Below, piece by piece: positions 47,954 through 61,407 of a stretch of DNA of 64,000 nt; positions within the stretch are counted from its first letter, which is position 1; every line of letters begins with the position of its first letter. The notes beneath the pieces are model-generated. The model was not told the DNA's origin and ran no database searches. It saw only the letters and a program-made list of their open reading frames with translations. Position numbers and translations under genes: made by a program. Origin of the DNA: Collimonas arenae. GTDB taxonomy: Bacteria; Pseudomonadota; Gammaproteobacteria; Burkholderiales; Burkholderiaceae_D. The DNA lies in assembly GCF_001584165.1 (NCBI RefSeq), contig NZ_CP013233.1, positions 4,286,620-4,350,619 on the forward strand, written 5' to 3'.

Positions 47954-48828
47954 CCAACCACCTGCTGGACCATACCGCGGAAGACACATTCTTGATGTGC
48001 GCTCCGGACCATTTTGAAGTGTCTTATGTCATTAATCCGTGGATGGCTGGCAATATTGCGCATGGCAACCGTAGCGTCGCCATGCAGCAATGGCAAGCGC
48101 TGGTGGAAGCCATCGGCCAGGTGGCCAAGGTCAAGCTGATGCCGGCCATGCCGGGCGTACCAGATCTGGTGTTCACGGCCAACGCCGGCGTTGTGCTGGG
48201 CAACAAGGTAGTGTTGTCGCGTTTCCGCCACGTTGAACGACAAGCTGAAGAAGTCTATTTCGACGCCGCCTTCACCGCGCATGGCTTTGAAGTGCTGACC
48301 CTGCCGCCGGAACTGCCGTTCGAAGGCGCCGGCGATGCGTTGATGGATCGCAGCGAAAACCTGTTGTGGTTCGGTCATGGCCACCGTTCGGATATCGCCT
48401 GCGCTACCCGCCTGTCGGAATTGCTGGAGATTGAAGTACAGCCGCTGAAACTGGTCGACGCCCGCTTCTACCATCTGGATACCTGCTTCTGCCCGCTGGC
48501 CGGCGGCTACGTGATGTATTTCCCGGAAGCATTCGATGCTGCGTCGCAAGCCGCAATCACCGCCCGCGTGCCGGCCGACAAGCGCATCGTGGTCAGCAGC
48601 GAAGATGCCTTGCATTTTGCTTGCAATACCGTCAACTCCGGCCGTCATATCTTCCTGAACCAGGCGTCCCCGGCGCTGGTCGAGCAACTGCAAAGCCGTG
48701 GCTTCATCGTTCACCAGACTGCCCTGACCGAGTTCCTGAAGGCTGGCGGCGCGGCAAAATGTCTGACCCTGAAACTCAATGAACCACAACAAACGGTTGC
48801 GCGGGCAGTGGATCAGGAAGCTGCGTAA
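47950..48828 (+). CDS. ctlX: DDAH/amidinotransferase-fold hydrolase (CtlX-like)
   Basis: A 292-aa protein of the guanidino-group-modifying superfamily. The conserved blocks are PDLVFTANAGVV (residues 71-82), FEGAGDAL (124-131), His175 in FYHLDTCF and the nucleophile Cys271 in GGAAKCLTL. The family includes dimethylarginine dimethylaminohydrolase and citrulline hydrolase CtlX; a rocD partner favours conversion of an arginine derivative or citrulline to ornithine. The gene symbol follows CtlX and is tentative. It overlaps rocD by 4 bp (translational coupling). Confidence 0.8.
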   Translation: MTNHLLDHTAEDTFLMCAPDHFEVSYVINPWMAGNIAHGNRSVAMQQWQALVEAIGQVAKVKLMPAMPGVPDLVFTANAGVVLGNKVVLSRFRHVERQAEEVYFDAAFTAHGFEVLTLPPELPFEGAGDALMDRSENLLWFGHGHRSDIACATRLSELLEIEVQPLKLVDARFYHLDTCFCPLAGGYVMYFPEAFDAASQAAITARVPADKRIVVSSEDALHFACNTVNSGRHIFLNQASPALVEQLQSRGFIVHQTALTEFLKAGGAAKCLTLKLNEPQQTVARAVDQEAA

Positions 48829-48864
48829 TCAGCCTTTGAGGATACGCAAGCCCTTGATTTAACG

Positions 48865-48870
48865 TATAAT
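48865..48870 (+). promoter_or_regulatory. Candidate -10 box upstream of metH
   Basis: A perfect TATAAT lies 76 bp ahead of metH. No good -35 hexamer is seen 16-18 bp upstream. It precedes the terminator hairpin, which would then sit in the metH leader. Confidence 0.3.
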
Positions 48871-48888
48871 TTCTGGCATTGCCATTGC

Positions 48889-48922
48889 AAAAAACCCGGC
48901 GCTATCGGCGACCGGGTTTTTT
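48889..48922 (+). terminator. Intrinsic terminator after ctlX
   Basis: AAAAAACCCGG and CCGGGTTTTTT enclose a 12-nt loop. It has a T-tract and would stop rocD-ctlX transcription before metH. Confidence 0.85.
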
Positions 48923-48945
48923 GCGTCCCTGACCAGAGTACCCCC

Positions 48946-52728
<3,783 letters not shown>

Positions 52729-52736
52729 CCGATATC

Positions 52737-52830
52737 GTAGGGTGGGCAGGTTTTTCTGCCCACGCGGTACGCCTGTATCATGCGATCAACGGATCGCGAA
52801 GTTCCGCGTGGGCACGCGTGCCCACCCTAC
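52737..52830. repeat. Pair of REP-like elements in opposite orientation, copy B
   Basis: The left unit reads GTAGGGTGGGCA...TGCCCACGCGG (52737-52766). The right unit reads CCGCGTGGGCA...TGCCCACCCTAC (52804-52830), its inverse. Together they form a BIME-like pair between the convergent genes metH and the purine permease. Copy A is at 40709-40741. Confidence 0.75.
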
Positions 52831-52850
52831 GTTGTCAATCGTTGTCAATC
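52831..52850. repeat. Tandem 10-bp repeat GTTGTCAATC at the permease stop
   Basis: GTTGTCAATC occurs twice in a row. The second copy contains the permease stop codon, so a slippage duplication of the gene end is likely. Confidence 0.6.
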
Positions 52851-54146
52851 GCCACCCAGATGGATGAACTTGAACAGGAAGATCGCAGCGATCACCCACA
52901 CCATCGCCGGCACCTGCTTGGCGCGCCCGGTGAACAGCTTCAGCGCCGCATACGAAATGAAACCAAAGGCGATGCCGTTGGCGATCGAATAGGTGAAAGG
53001 GATCATCAGTATGGTGATCACGGCAGGCACGCTTTCAGTGCTGTCTTCCCAATTCAGATGCACCACTTCGCGCAGCATCAGGCCAGCGACATAAAACAAG
53101 GCAGGCGCCGTTGCGTAGGCCGGTACCGCGCCGGCCAGCGGTGAAATGAACAGGCAAGCCAGGAACAGGATGCCGACCGCCATCGACGTCAGTCCGGTGC
53201 GTCCGCCGGCCTGTACGCCCGCCGCACTTTCGACATAGGCGGTGGTGCTGGAGGTGCCCAGCATGGTGCCGGCCACAATCGCCGTACTGTCGGCCAGCAA
53301 GGCTTTGTTGAGGCGCGCCATCTTGCCGTTGACCAGCAGGCCGGCACGGTTCGCCACGCCCATCATGGTGCCGGTGGCGTCGAACATCTCAACCAGGAAG
53401 AACACCAACACGATGTTCAGGATACCCATCGACAAGGCGCCCATGATGTCGAGCTTGAACAAGGTCGGCTCTATCGATGGCGGCATCGCCACCACGCCGT
53501 TGAAGGTATTGCCGCCAACCACAAAGCTGAGCACGGTCACGGTCAGGATACCGATCAGGATCGCGCCCTTGACCTTGAGGTGATCCAGCACCACGATCAG
53601 CAGGAAACCGAGGATCGACAGGATTACCGGAATTTTATGCAGGTCGCCGATTTGCACGAAGGTCGCAGGATTCGCCACCACCAGGCCCGAGCTCTTCAGT
53701 GCGATGAAGCCAAGGAACAGACCAATGCCAGCGGTGATTGCAATCCGTATCGTCGGCGGAATGCCGTTGACGATCATGCCGCGAATGCCGACCAGGCTGA
53801 CGATGATGAACAGGCAGCCGGAAATGAACACGGCGCCTAGCGCCACTTCCCACGACACACCCATGCCCTTGACCACCGCGTAGGCGAAATAGGCATTGAG
53901 CCCCATGCCGGGCGCCAGGGCAATCGGATAGTTGGCATACAAGGCCATGATCAGCGTACCGATGGCGGCGGCGACGCAAGTCGCAACAAATACCGCGCCC
54001 TTCGGCATGCCGGCATCGCCGAGGATCGCTGGATTGACGAAAATGATGTAAGCCATCGTCAAGAAAGTGGTCAATCCGGCAATCAATTCAGTGCGGACAT
54101 CTGTGCCGTTTTCTTTCAGCTTGAAGAATTTTTCCAGAAATTGCAT
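52845..54146 (-). CDS. AzgA/GhxP-type NCS2 purine permease
   Basis: A 433-aa inner-membrane proton symporter for hypoxanthine/guanine/adenine. FFKLKENGTDVRTELIAGLTTFLTMAYIIFVNP is the AzgA-subfamily start, followed by PIALAPGMGLNAYFAYAVV (key motif) and TSSTTAYVESAAGVQAGGRTGL. About 12-14 spans. ATG 54146 is favoured over 54152 because AGGGGA is 8 nt upstream. It is divergent from the xanthine dehydrogenase operon. Confidence 0.92.
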   Translation of the reverse strand: MQFLEKFFKLKENGTDVRTELIAGLTTFLTMAYIIFVNPAILGDAGMPKGAVFVATCVAAAIGTLIMALYANYPIALAPGMGLNAYFAYAVVKGMGVSWEVALGAVFISGCLFIIVSLVGIRGMIVNGIPPTIRIAITAGIGLFLGFIALKSSGLVVANPATFVQIGDLHKIPVILSILGFLLIVVLDHLKVKGAILIGILTVTVLSFVVGGNTFNGVVAMPPSIEPTLFKLDIMGALSMGILNIVLVFFLVEMFDATGTMMGVANRAGLLVNGKMARLNKALLADSTAIVAGTMLGTSSTTAYVESAAGVQAGGRTGLTSMAVGILFLACLFISPLAGAVPAYATAPALFYVAGLMLREVVHLNWEDSTESVPAVITILMIPFTYSIANGIAFGFISYAALKLFTGRAKQVPAMVWVIAAIFLFKFIHLGGD

Positions 54147-54741
54147 GGTCATGTCCCCTTTTTTATTGTGTAGAGACTGTCACGGCAAACTCGAATGCCG
54201 TTGATTTGCCATGACAAAGCGACATCGGCAACTCTGGTTTTTGCTCTATCCCGGTGAGGGAATTGGCGCCATTTTGGGGAAAACCGCGTCGCCGCGATGG
54301 GTTACTGAATGGGGTCAAGATAATGCTCCGAGATAAATATTGATTATTCCAGCGAGATGATAACCGGTCCCGGCGCAGCATAGCGGGGATTCACGCCGAC
54401 AAATGATGCTCCTGAAACCTAATTAATTATCCGAGCAACCACATTTTCCGCGTTTGGCCTTTGAATGAATTGCCAAAAAAATACCAAACCAAACAGCACC
54501 ATTCATGTGCATCGATATGCGTTGATTGGAATTACTTATTCTTTCTCTATTCCATATTGCAGATAATTGACATTAGCCCTTTCGCTATATAGACGACCGG
54601 CGCAAATGCTAATCTGCGATCATAATTAATAGGCCGTTGCAAAGCTCTTCTAGTTATCAGTACCGCACCCCGGCAAACCAGGCAATACGGTCAACAAGGC
54701 AGAAGTTTTGCAATAGTCGCCCATCCAGAATGGAGATCGTC
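54147..54741. other. Non-coding divergent region between the purine permease and xdhA
   Basis: About 590 bp without a convincing gene, richer in A/T than the flanks. It contains TTGACA (54567-54572) and TATAGA (54588-54593) with a 15-bp spacer, a possible xdh promoter. No purine-repressor-type palindrome was recognised. It is long for a simple promoter, so a regulator site or a small RNA is possible. Confidence 0.4.
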
Positions 54742-56265
54742 TTGTCTACGTCCGCATCCAAATCCACGGCCGAAAATGTCATCCGTTTCTACTACCGTGG
54801 CGAAGTCCACACAGTGGATCAGGCCGCGCCTACCCGCACCATCCTGCAACACCTGCGTGAAGACCTTCACTGCACCGGCAGCAAGGAAGGCTGTGCGGAA
54901 GGCGATTGCGGCGCCTGCACGGTTGTCATCGGTGAACAGACTGCTGACGGCGTCACGCTGAAATCGGTCAACTCCTGCATTCAATTCCTGCCGACACTGG
55001 ATGGCAAAGCCTTGTATACAGTCGAGGACCTGAAGCAAAACGATGGCGCCCTGCATCCAGTGCAACAGGCGATGGTCGAATGCCACGGTTCGCAATGCGG
55101 TTTCTGCACACCGGGCTTCGTGATGTCGCTGTGGGATCTGTACCTGAAGAACGACGGCAGCCAGGCGCCATCCTGCAAATCGGCAGGCGCATGCCAGCCG
55201 CTGCAACGCAAGGACATTGACATCGCGCTGTCCGGCAATCTGTGCCGCTGCACCGGCTACCGGCCGATCATCGACGCTGCGCACCGGATGGGCGAATTGC
55301 CCGCGGTCGGCTTCGATCGCCAGGCATTGGAACAGGCGCTGCAACCGCTGCAACGTGACGAGATGTTCACCTACCGCCACGAAGGCCAGACTTTTTACGC
55401 GCCGCGCACGCTGGCGCAACTGGTGGAAGTACGGGCCGCCTACCCTGCTGCACGCATCCTGGCCGGTTCGACCGATGTCGGCCTGTGGGTAACCAAGCAA
55501 ATGCGCGACCTGGGCGACATCATCTATCTCGGCCAGGTGGCCGAATTGAACGCCCTGGCGGTGCGCAACCAGCAACTCGAAATCGGCGCCGGCGTTACGT
55601 TGAATGACGCCTATGCCGAGATCTGCAAGCACTACCCTGAGTTATCCGAGATGTGGCAACGCTTTGCCTCGCTGCCGATCCGCAATGCCGGCACGCTGGG
55701 CGGCAATGTCGCCAATGGTTCGCCAATCGGCGATTCGCCACCATGGCTGATCGCGCTCGGCGCGCAAGTGGTGTTGCGCGGCCCTGCCGGACAACGCGTG
55801 ATGCCGTTGGAGGCGCTCTACCTCGATTACATGAAGAAAGACATGCAGGCCGACGAGTTCGTCGAGGCGGTACGGATTCCATTGCCGCACGCCGGGCAAC
55901 GCTTCCGCACCTACAAACTGGCCAAGCGCTTCGACCAGGATATTTCCGCAGTCTGCGCCGCGTTTTCAGTCACGCTCGATGGCGACAAGATCAGCGATAT
56001 CCGCATCGCCTTCGGCGGCATGGCGGCAACTCCGAAACGCGCCGCCCTGACTGAAGCTGCATTGCGCGGCCAGGTCTGGAGCGAAACAGTATTGGAAAAG
56101 GCCGTTGCCCTGATGATGGACGATTACAAGCCGCTGAGCGACATGCGCGCTTCCAGTGAATACCGGATGAAGACTTCGCAAAACCTGTTGCGCCGCTTCT
56201 GGCTGGAAACCCGCGTCGATGCGCCATTGCGGACCGATCAGGTGAATCCTTTCGTGTGTGCTTGA
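54742..56265 (+). CDS. xdhA: Xanthine dehydrogenase small subunit (2Fe-2S and FAD)
   Basis: A ~507-aa subunit. Two [2Fe-2S] clusters: ligands in GSKEGCAEGDCGACTVV and GFCTPGFVMS ... GNLCRCTGYRPI. The FAD-binding domain follows (ILAGSTDVGLWVTK, RNAGTLGGNVANGSPIGDS). I place the start at TTG 54742 because GGAG lies 6 nt upstream; the ATG at 54730 is in frame and lacks such a site. First gene of xdhABC-guaD. Confidence 0.92.
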   Translation: MSTSASKSTAENVIRFYYRGEVHTVDQAAPTRTILQHLREDLHCTGSKEGCAEGDCGACTVVIGEQTADGVTLKSVNSCIQFLPTLDGKALYTVEDLKQNDGALHPVQQAMVECHGSQCGFCTPGFVMSLWDLYLKNDGSQAPSCKSAGACQPLQRKDIDIALSGNLCRCTGYRPIIDAAHRMGELPAVGFDRQALEQALQPLQRDEMFTYRHEGQTFYAPRTLAQLVEVRAAYPAARILAGSTDVGLWVTKQMRDLGDIIYLGQVAELNALAVRNQQLEIGAGVTLNDAYAEICKHYPELSEMWQRFASLPIRNAGTLGGNVANGSPIGDSPPWLIALGAQVVLRGPAGQRVMPLEALYLDYMKKDMQADEFVEAVRIPLPHAGQRFRTYKLAKRFDQDISAVCAAFSVTLDGDKISDIRIAFGGMAATPKRAALTEAALRGQVWSETVLEKAVALMMDDYKPLSDMRASSEYRMKTSQNLLRRFWLETRVDAPLRTDQVNPFVCA

Positions 56266-56329
56266 GACAGCGCCGTCGCCTACGAAAAAGACAACCGAGC
56301 CATAACTGAGACATTGCGAGTGAAACGGC

Positions 56330-58711
56330 ATGAATAAGCAAACCGAAGATTTTATGAAAACCAATGCACCGGCGCAAAACGGTAGCGCGGCCTGGGCGGA
56401 AGTCGGGCAATCGCATCCACACGAATCGGCGATCCTGCATGTACTGGGCGAAGCCACCTACACCGACGACATCCCGGAAGCGCAAGGCACGCTGCACGCC
56501 GCGCTCGGCATGTCGCAAAAGGCCCATGCCCGTATCCGCTCGATCAACCTGGATGCAGTACGCAGTGCGCGCGGTGTGGTCTCGGTTCTGACCGCTGCCG
56601 ATATTCCGGGCACCAACGATTGCGGCCCGATCATCCACGACGATCCGATCCTGTCCGAAGGCTTGGTCGAATATGTCGGACAGCCGATCTTCGCGGTCAT
56701 CGCCGACACGCACGACAATGCCCGGCGCGCAGTGCGCAAGGTGGTCATCGATTACGAAGAATTGCCGGCCATCCTGACGCCGCAAGCTGCGCACGCAGCG
56801 AAATCGTATGTGCTGCCGCCGATGCGCCTGACGCGTGGCGATGCACAGAAGGCTTTTGAAACAGCACCGAACCGCGTCAGCGGCCAGCTATATGTCGGCG
56901 GCCAGGAACAGTTTTACCTGGAAGGCCAGATTTCCTACGCTATTCCGAAAGAACAGAACGGCATGCTGGTGCAATGCTCGACCCAGCACCCGACTGAAAT
57001 GCAACACGTTGTCGCCCATGCGCTCGGCGTGCATTCACATAATATCGTGGTCGAATGCCGTCGCATGGGTGGCGGCTTCGGCGGCAAGGAATCGCAATCG
57101 GCCTTGTGGGCTGCGGTCGCCGCAATTGCCGCCGCCAAGCTGAAACGCCCGGTCAAACTGCGCGCCGACCGCGATGACGACATGATGGTCACCGGCAAGC
57201 GCCACTGCTTCCACTATGACTATGAAGTCGGTTATGACGACGCCGGACGCATCGTCGCCGCTCGCGTCGAGATGGTCAGCCGCGCCGGCTTCTCGGCCGA
57301 CTTGTCGGCGCCGGTGGCAACCCGCGCGGTCTGCCACTTCGACAATACCTATTACCTGTCCGATGTCGACATCAAGGCGATGTGCGGCAAGACCAATACC
57401 CAATCGAATACCGCGTTCCGCGGCTTCGGCGGCCCGCAGGGCGCGATTGCGATTGAATACATCGTCGATGAAATCGCCCGCAACCTGGGGCGTGATGCGC
57501 TCGATATCCGCAAGCTGAACTTCTACGGCCGCAACGACGAGGAAGGCCGTAACGTCACCCAGTACGGCCAGAAAATCGTCGACAATGTGATCCACGAGCT
57601 GGTCGCCGAACTGGAAAGCAGCAGCGAGTACCGGCAACGCCGCGCCGCTATCGAGGCGTTCAACGCCGCCAGCCCAGTGTTAAAAAAGGGCTTGGCACTG
57701 ACACCGGTCAAATTCGGTATCGCCTTCAACGTGACGCACTTCAATCAGGCTGGTGCGCTGGTCCATGTGTATACCGACGGTTCGGTGCTGGTCAACCACG
57801 GCGGCACCGAAATGGGCCAGGGCATCAACACCAAGGTCGCGCAGGTGGTGGCGCACGAACTCGGCATTCCGCTGGCATTGGTGCGCGTCAGCGCTACCGA
57901 CACCAGCAAGGTCGCCAATACGTCGGCCACCGCTGCATCGACCGGCGCTGACCTCAACGGCAAGGCGGCGCAAGACGCAGCACACACGATTCGCCAGCGT
58001 CTGGCGGAGTTTTTTGCCAAACTGCACGGCGGCGACGCCAAAACGGTCACCTTCGCCGCTGGCGCGGTGCATCTCGGCGAACACAGCATGGCATTTGGCG
58101 ACCTGGCGCAAAAGGCGTATCTGGCGCGGGTCCAATTGTGGTCCGACGGCTTCTACGCCACGCCGGGTCTGCATTGGGATCCGAAGACCATGACCGGCCA
58201 TCCTTTCTCCTACTACGCGTACGGCGCCTCGGTGTCGGAAGTCGTAGTCGACACCCTCACCGGCGAATGGAAATTGCTGCGCGCCGATGCGCTCTACGAT
58301 GCCGGCCAGTCACTGAATCCGGCGCTCGATATCGGCCAGGTCGAAGGAGCCTTCATTCAAGGCATGGGCTGGCTGACCACGGAAGAGCTGTGGTGGAACA
58401 AGGACGGCAAGCTGATGACGCACGCGCCGTCCACCTACAAGATTCCCGGCATTTCCGATTGCCCGCAGGATTTCCGCGTCAAGCTGTTCAAGAACCGCAA
58501 CGTCGAAGACAGCATCCATCGCTCCAAGGCGGTCGGCGAACCACCGCTGCTGCTGCCGTTCTCGGTGTTTTTTGCGATCCGCGACGCCGTCGCCAGTGTT
58601 GGCGGCAACCGCTTCAATCCACCGCTGAATGCGCCAGCGACCAGCGAAGCGATTCTGAAATCGGTCGACGCGGTACGCGCCCTGGCTGCCGCCAGATCGA
58701 ACGCGGCCTGA
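56330..58711 (+). CDS. xdhB: Xanthine dehydrogenase large (molybdopterin) subunit
   Basis: A 793-aa molybdopterin-binding subunit that hydroxylates hypoxanthine and xanthine to urate. Domain text: HVLGEATYTDDIPE at the start, RMGGGFGGKESQSAL, FRGFGGPQGA, and the catalytic Glu in KAVGEPPLLLPFSVFFAIRD near the C-terminus. ATG 56330 is used; ATG 56354 is possible. It follows xdhA by 64 bp. Confidence 0.95.
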   Translation: MNKQTEDFMKTNAPAQNGSAAWAEVGQSHPHESAILHVLGEATYTDDIPEAQGTLHAALGMSQKAHARIRSINLDAVRSARGVVSVLTAADIPGTNDCGPIIHDDPILSEGLVEYVGQPIFAVIADTHDNARRAVRKVVIDYEELPAILTPQAAHAAKSYVLPPMRLTRGDAQKAFETAPNRVSGQLYVGGQEQFYLEGQISYAIPKEQNGMLVQCSTQHPTEMQHVVAHALGVHSHNIVVECRRMGGGFGGKESQSALWAAVAAIAAAKLKRPVKLRADRDDDMMVTGKRHCFHYDYEVGYDDAGRIVAARVEMVSRAGFSADLSAPVATRAVCHFDNTYYLSDVDIKAMCGKTNTQSNTAFRGFGGPQGAIAIEYIVDEIARNLGRDALDIRKLNFYGRNDEEGRNVTQYGQKIVDNVIHELVAELESSSEYRQRRAAIEAFNAASPVLKKGLALTPVKFGIAFNVTHFNQAGALVHVYTDGSVLVNHGGTEMGQGINTKVAQVVAHELGIPLALVRVSATDTSKVANTSATAASTGADLNGKAAQDAAHTIRQRLAEFFAKLHGGDAKTVTFAAGAVHLGEHSMAFGDLAQKAYLARVQLWSDGFYATPGLHWDPKTMTGHPFSYYAYGASVSEVVVDTLTGEWKLLRADALYDAGQSLNPALDIGQVEGAFIQGMGWLTTEELWWNKDGKLMTHAPSTYKIPGISDCPQDFRVKLFKNRNVEDSIHRSKAVGEPPLLLPFSVFFAIRDAVASVGGNRFNPPLNAPATSEAILKSVDAVRALAAARSNAA

Positions 58712-58735
58712 TCCGTTACCCTCGGGAGCCTCATT

Positions 58736-59836
58736 ATGAGCAACTGGCTGGATGCACTCACCACGCTGATCACGCAAGCTTCGCAACCCGCGACAGCGAT
58801 CCTGATCACCGTCGCGCAAGTCGAAGGCTCGGGGCCACGCGAGCCAGGTGCAAAAATGGTGGTTACCAGCGTCGGCCAGTTCGACACCATTGGCGGCGGC
58901 CACCTGGAATTGCAGGCGATCAGGATCGCCCGCGAGATGCTGGCCGAAGGGCTGTCATTGAGCCGCGAACGCCGCTTGCAGCGCTTTTCCCTCGGCCCGT
59001 CGTTAGGCCAATGCTGTGGCGGCGTCGTGCACCTCGCATTTGAACGCGTGACCAACGCATCGGCCGACTACTACAGCTTCCTGCAACGCCGTTTGCGCAA
59101 CACCGAAGACAGCTGGCGTTTGGTGGCGATGGATGACGATGCACCGCCGACGCTGTGCGACTCAGATGGCGAACGTCTACACGGACCGGGACGCTTGCCG
59201 ACCCTGCCGGCGTTATCGGCACCGGCAATCGCACCGCAAGGCCAATGCCTGATTCTGCGCGACGACAATGGCGGCCGCTGGTTGCTCGATGCCTGCCTGG
59301 CCGCACGACCGCAATTGTTCCTGTTCGGCGTCGGCCATGTCGGCGCGGCGATTGTCAAGGCGCTTGGCGATTTGCCTTGCCGCGTCGTCTGGATCGACGA
59401 ACGGGAGGAAATGTTCCCGGATGAACTTCCAGCCAATGTCAGCGTGGAAGCAACCGATACGCCGGAGGCCTTGGTGGATGGCGCCCCGGATGGTTCCAGT
59501 TTCCTGGTCATGACGCACAATCACGCGCTCGACCAGCGTTTGTCGGCACAAATCCTGCAGCGCGATGGTGTGGCCTGGTTCGGGCTGATCGGCTCCAAGA
59601 CCAAACGCATGCAGTTCGAGCATCGCCTGCGCGAGCGCGGCATTTCCGCTGAACGCTTGGCCGATATGGTTTGTCCAATTGGCATACCAGGCATCGTCGG
59701 CAAAGAGCCGGCCGTCATCGCCGCCTCAGTTACGGCGCAATTGCTGCAAGTCTGGGAACAGATTGCCAAGCAGCAAAAAATGACATCTGCGGCACCGCAA
59801 CTACGCTTGCAAGAGCAGGTTGCCGGCTCCATCTAA
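58736..59836 (+). CDS. xdhC: Xanthine dehydrogenase accessory protein XdhC
   Basis: A 366-aa chaperone that binds and sulfurates the molybdenum cofactor before insertion into XdhB. The N-terminal XdhC/CoxI domain contains VEGSGPREPGAKMVV and LGPSLGQCCGGVVHL. The C-terminal Rossmann domain has LFLFGVGHVGAAIVKAL and WFGLIGSKTKRMQFEHRL. It begins 24 bp after xdhB. Confidence 0.94.
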   Translation: MSNWLDALTTLITQASQPATAILITVAQVEGSGPREPGAKMVVTSVGQFDTIGGGHLELQAIRIAREMLAEGLSLSRERRLQRFSLGPSLGQCCGGVVHLAFERVTNASADYYSFLQRRLRNTEDSWRLVAMDDDAPPTLCDSDGERLHGPGRLPTLPALSAPAIAPQGQCLILRDDNGGRWLLDACLAARPQLFLFGVGHVGAAIVKALGDLPCRVVWIDEREEMFPDELPANVSVEATDTPEALVDGAPDGSSFLVMTHNHALDQRLSAQILQRDGVAWFGLIGSKTKRMQFEHRLRERGISAERLADMVCPIGIPGIVGKEPAVIAASVTAQLLQVWEQIAKQQKMTSAAPQLRLQEQVAGSI

Positions 59837-59905
59837 TCGAAGATCGTTACTCACCCAATTACTCATATCTGCGCTTGTCCGCGCTTTCATTCAAGGATAG
59901 TTCTC

Positions 59906-61258
59906 ATGGCAGTTCCCAATTTCAGCAACCTCGACCAGTCCACGCTGCAGGCATATCGCGCCAGTATCCTGCATTTCGGCGCAGACCCGGCACACCATGC
60001 CAACGCCTATGAATGGCATGAAGACGGTTTGCTGCTGATCGCCGACGGCAAGGTGGTGGCAGCGGGAGACTACCTTCAACTGTCGGCGCAGTTAAAGGCG
60101 TCGCTGCAAACGGAGCTGAATATCCAGGATTATCGTGGAAAAATCATCATGCCCGGCTTCATCGATAGCCATGTCCATTATCCACAGACCGACATGATCG
60201 CGTCGCCGGCGCCAGGCCTGCTGCCTTGGCTGGAAAAATACACCTTCCCGACCGAACGCAAGTTCGGCGATCCGGCGCATGCCAGCGATGTCGCGCACTT
60301 CTTTGTCGATGAACTGCTGCGTTGCGGCACCACCACTGCGATGGTGTTCTGTACCGTCAATCCTGTGTCGGTCGATGCGTTCTTCACGGAAAGCGAATCC
60401 CGCAACCTGCGCATGATCGCGGGCAAAGTGATGATGGACCGAAATTGCCCTGATTTTCTACAAGACACGGCAGAAGGCGGCATTCGCGAAAGCGAAGATC
60501 TGCTGAAAAAATGGCACAACCGCGGCCGCCAGTTGTACGCGATCACGCCGCGCTTTGCGCCGACCTCGTGCAACGCGCAGTTGCAGCTTGCGGGAGAACT
60601 GGCCGCCTCCTATCCGGATGTCTACCTGCAAACCCACGCCGCCGAAAACACCGACGAAGTTGCTTGGGTCAAATCGCTGTTCCCGGACGCGCGCAGCTAT
60701 ATGGATGTCTACGACAAGTACGGCATGCTGCGGCCACGCTCGATGTACGCGCATTGCGTCTGGCTCGATGACAATGATCGCCGGCGCATGGCGGAAACCC
60801 AATCGGCGATTTCGATCTGTCCAACCTCGAATCTGTTCCTGGGCAGCGGCCTATTCGACTTCGAAGCTGCCGACGCCGCACAAGTGCCGTTGTCGCTGGC
60901 CACCGACGTCGGCGGCGGCACCAGTTTCTCGATGCTGCAGACCATGAACGAAGCCTACAAGGTGGCGCGCATGGGCAACACCTACCTGCCGGCGTTACGC
61001 ATGTTTTACCTGGCGACGCTGGGTGGCGCGCGCAGCCTGCAACTGGAAGGGACCATCGGTAATTTCGTAGCCGGCGCCGAGGCCGATTTTATCGTTCTCG
61101 ATCCGCAATCGACGCCATTATTGGCACGCCGCACAGAGCGAACCGAAAGTCTGGAAGAATTGTTGTTTGCGCTGGCGCTACTGGGTGACGACCGCGCTAT
61201 CGCCGCGACTTATGCGGCCGGCAAGCTGGTGCATCGCCGGGATGGAGCTAGCCTATAA
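59906..61258 (+). CDS. guaD: Guanine deaminase
   Basis: A 450-aa amidohydrolase that converts guanine to xanthine, feeding XdhAB. Metal ligands begin at PGFIDSHVHYPQTDM (HxH motif), with LQTHAAENTDEVAWV and YAHCVWLDDNDRRRM (His ligands) and LATDVGGGTSFSMLQTM (Asp ligand). It lies 69 bp after xdhC, completing the purine degradation operon. Confidence 0.95.
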   Translation: MAVPNFSNLDQSTLQAYRASILHFGADPAHHANAYEWHEDGLLLIADGKVVAAGDYLQLSAQLKASLQTELNIQDYRGKIIMPGFIDSHVHYPQTDMIASPAPGLLPWLEKYTFPTERKFGDPAHASDVAHFFVDELLRCGTTTAMVFCTVNPVSVDAFFTESESRNLRMIAGKVMMDRNCPDFLQDTAEGGIRESEDLLKKWHNRGRQLYAITPRFAPTSCNAQLQLAGELAASYPDVYLQTHAAENTDEVAWVKSLFPDARSYMDVYDKYGMLRPRSMYAHCVWLDDNDRRRMAETQSAISICPTSNLFLGSGLFDFEAADAAQVPLSLATDVGGGTSFSMLQTMNEAYKVARMGNTYLPALRMFYLATLGGARSLQLEGTIGNFVAGAEADFIVLDPQSTPLLARRTERTESLEELLFALALLGDDRAIAATYAAGKLVHRRDGASL

Positions 61259-61290
61259 GCATCGGTCTGGCCGTCACTCCTGCCTACCAT

Positions 61291-61317
61291 CACCGTGGCA
61301 CGATGCGCCCACCCTAC
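61291..61317. repeat. Degenerate REP-like element, copy C
   Basis: CACCGTGGCACG...GCGCCCACCCTAC matches the right half of the elements at 40709 and 52804. A further fragment CCCACCCTACGGGC starts at 61484. It lies between the convergent genes guaD and spoVR. Confidence 0.5.
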
Positions 61318-61351
61318 CGCTACGGCCGCAATATATTGCCGCTGTAGTCAT

Positions 61352-61407
61352 CTGGGGTCAGAGTAAGTTTCTGCAAAAAACGCGCAGAAAATTCACTCTG
61401 ACCCCAG
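61352..61407. repeat. REP/BIME hairpin of the GGGGTCAGAGT type
   Basis: CTGGGGTCAGAGT (61352-61364) and its exact complement (61395-61407) form a 13-bp outer stem. Inner arms TTTCTGC and GCAGAAA extend it to one long interrupted hairpin. This is the well-known class of repeats linked to REP-associated tyrosine transposases; no transposase gene is in the window. It is a second repeat family next to copy C, again between convergent genes. Confidence 0.75.

Noticed and set aside
46763..47989. 408-codon minus-strand frame opposite rocD
   Set aside because: A shadow of rocD; the real gene is supported by PLP motifs and overlap with ctlX.
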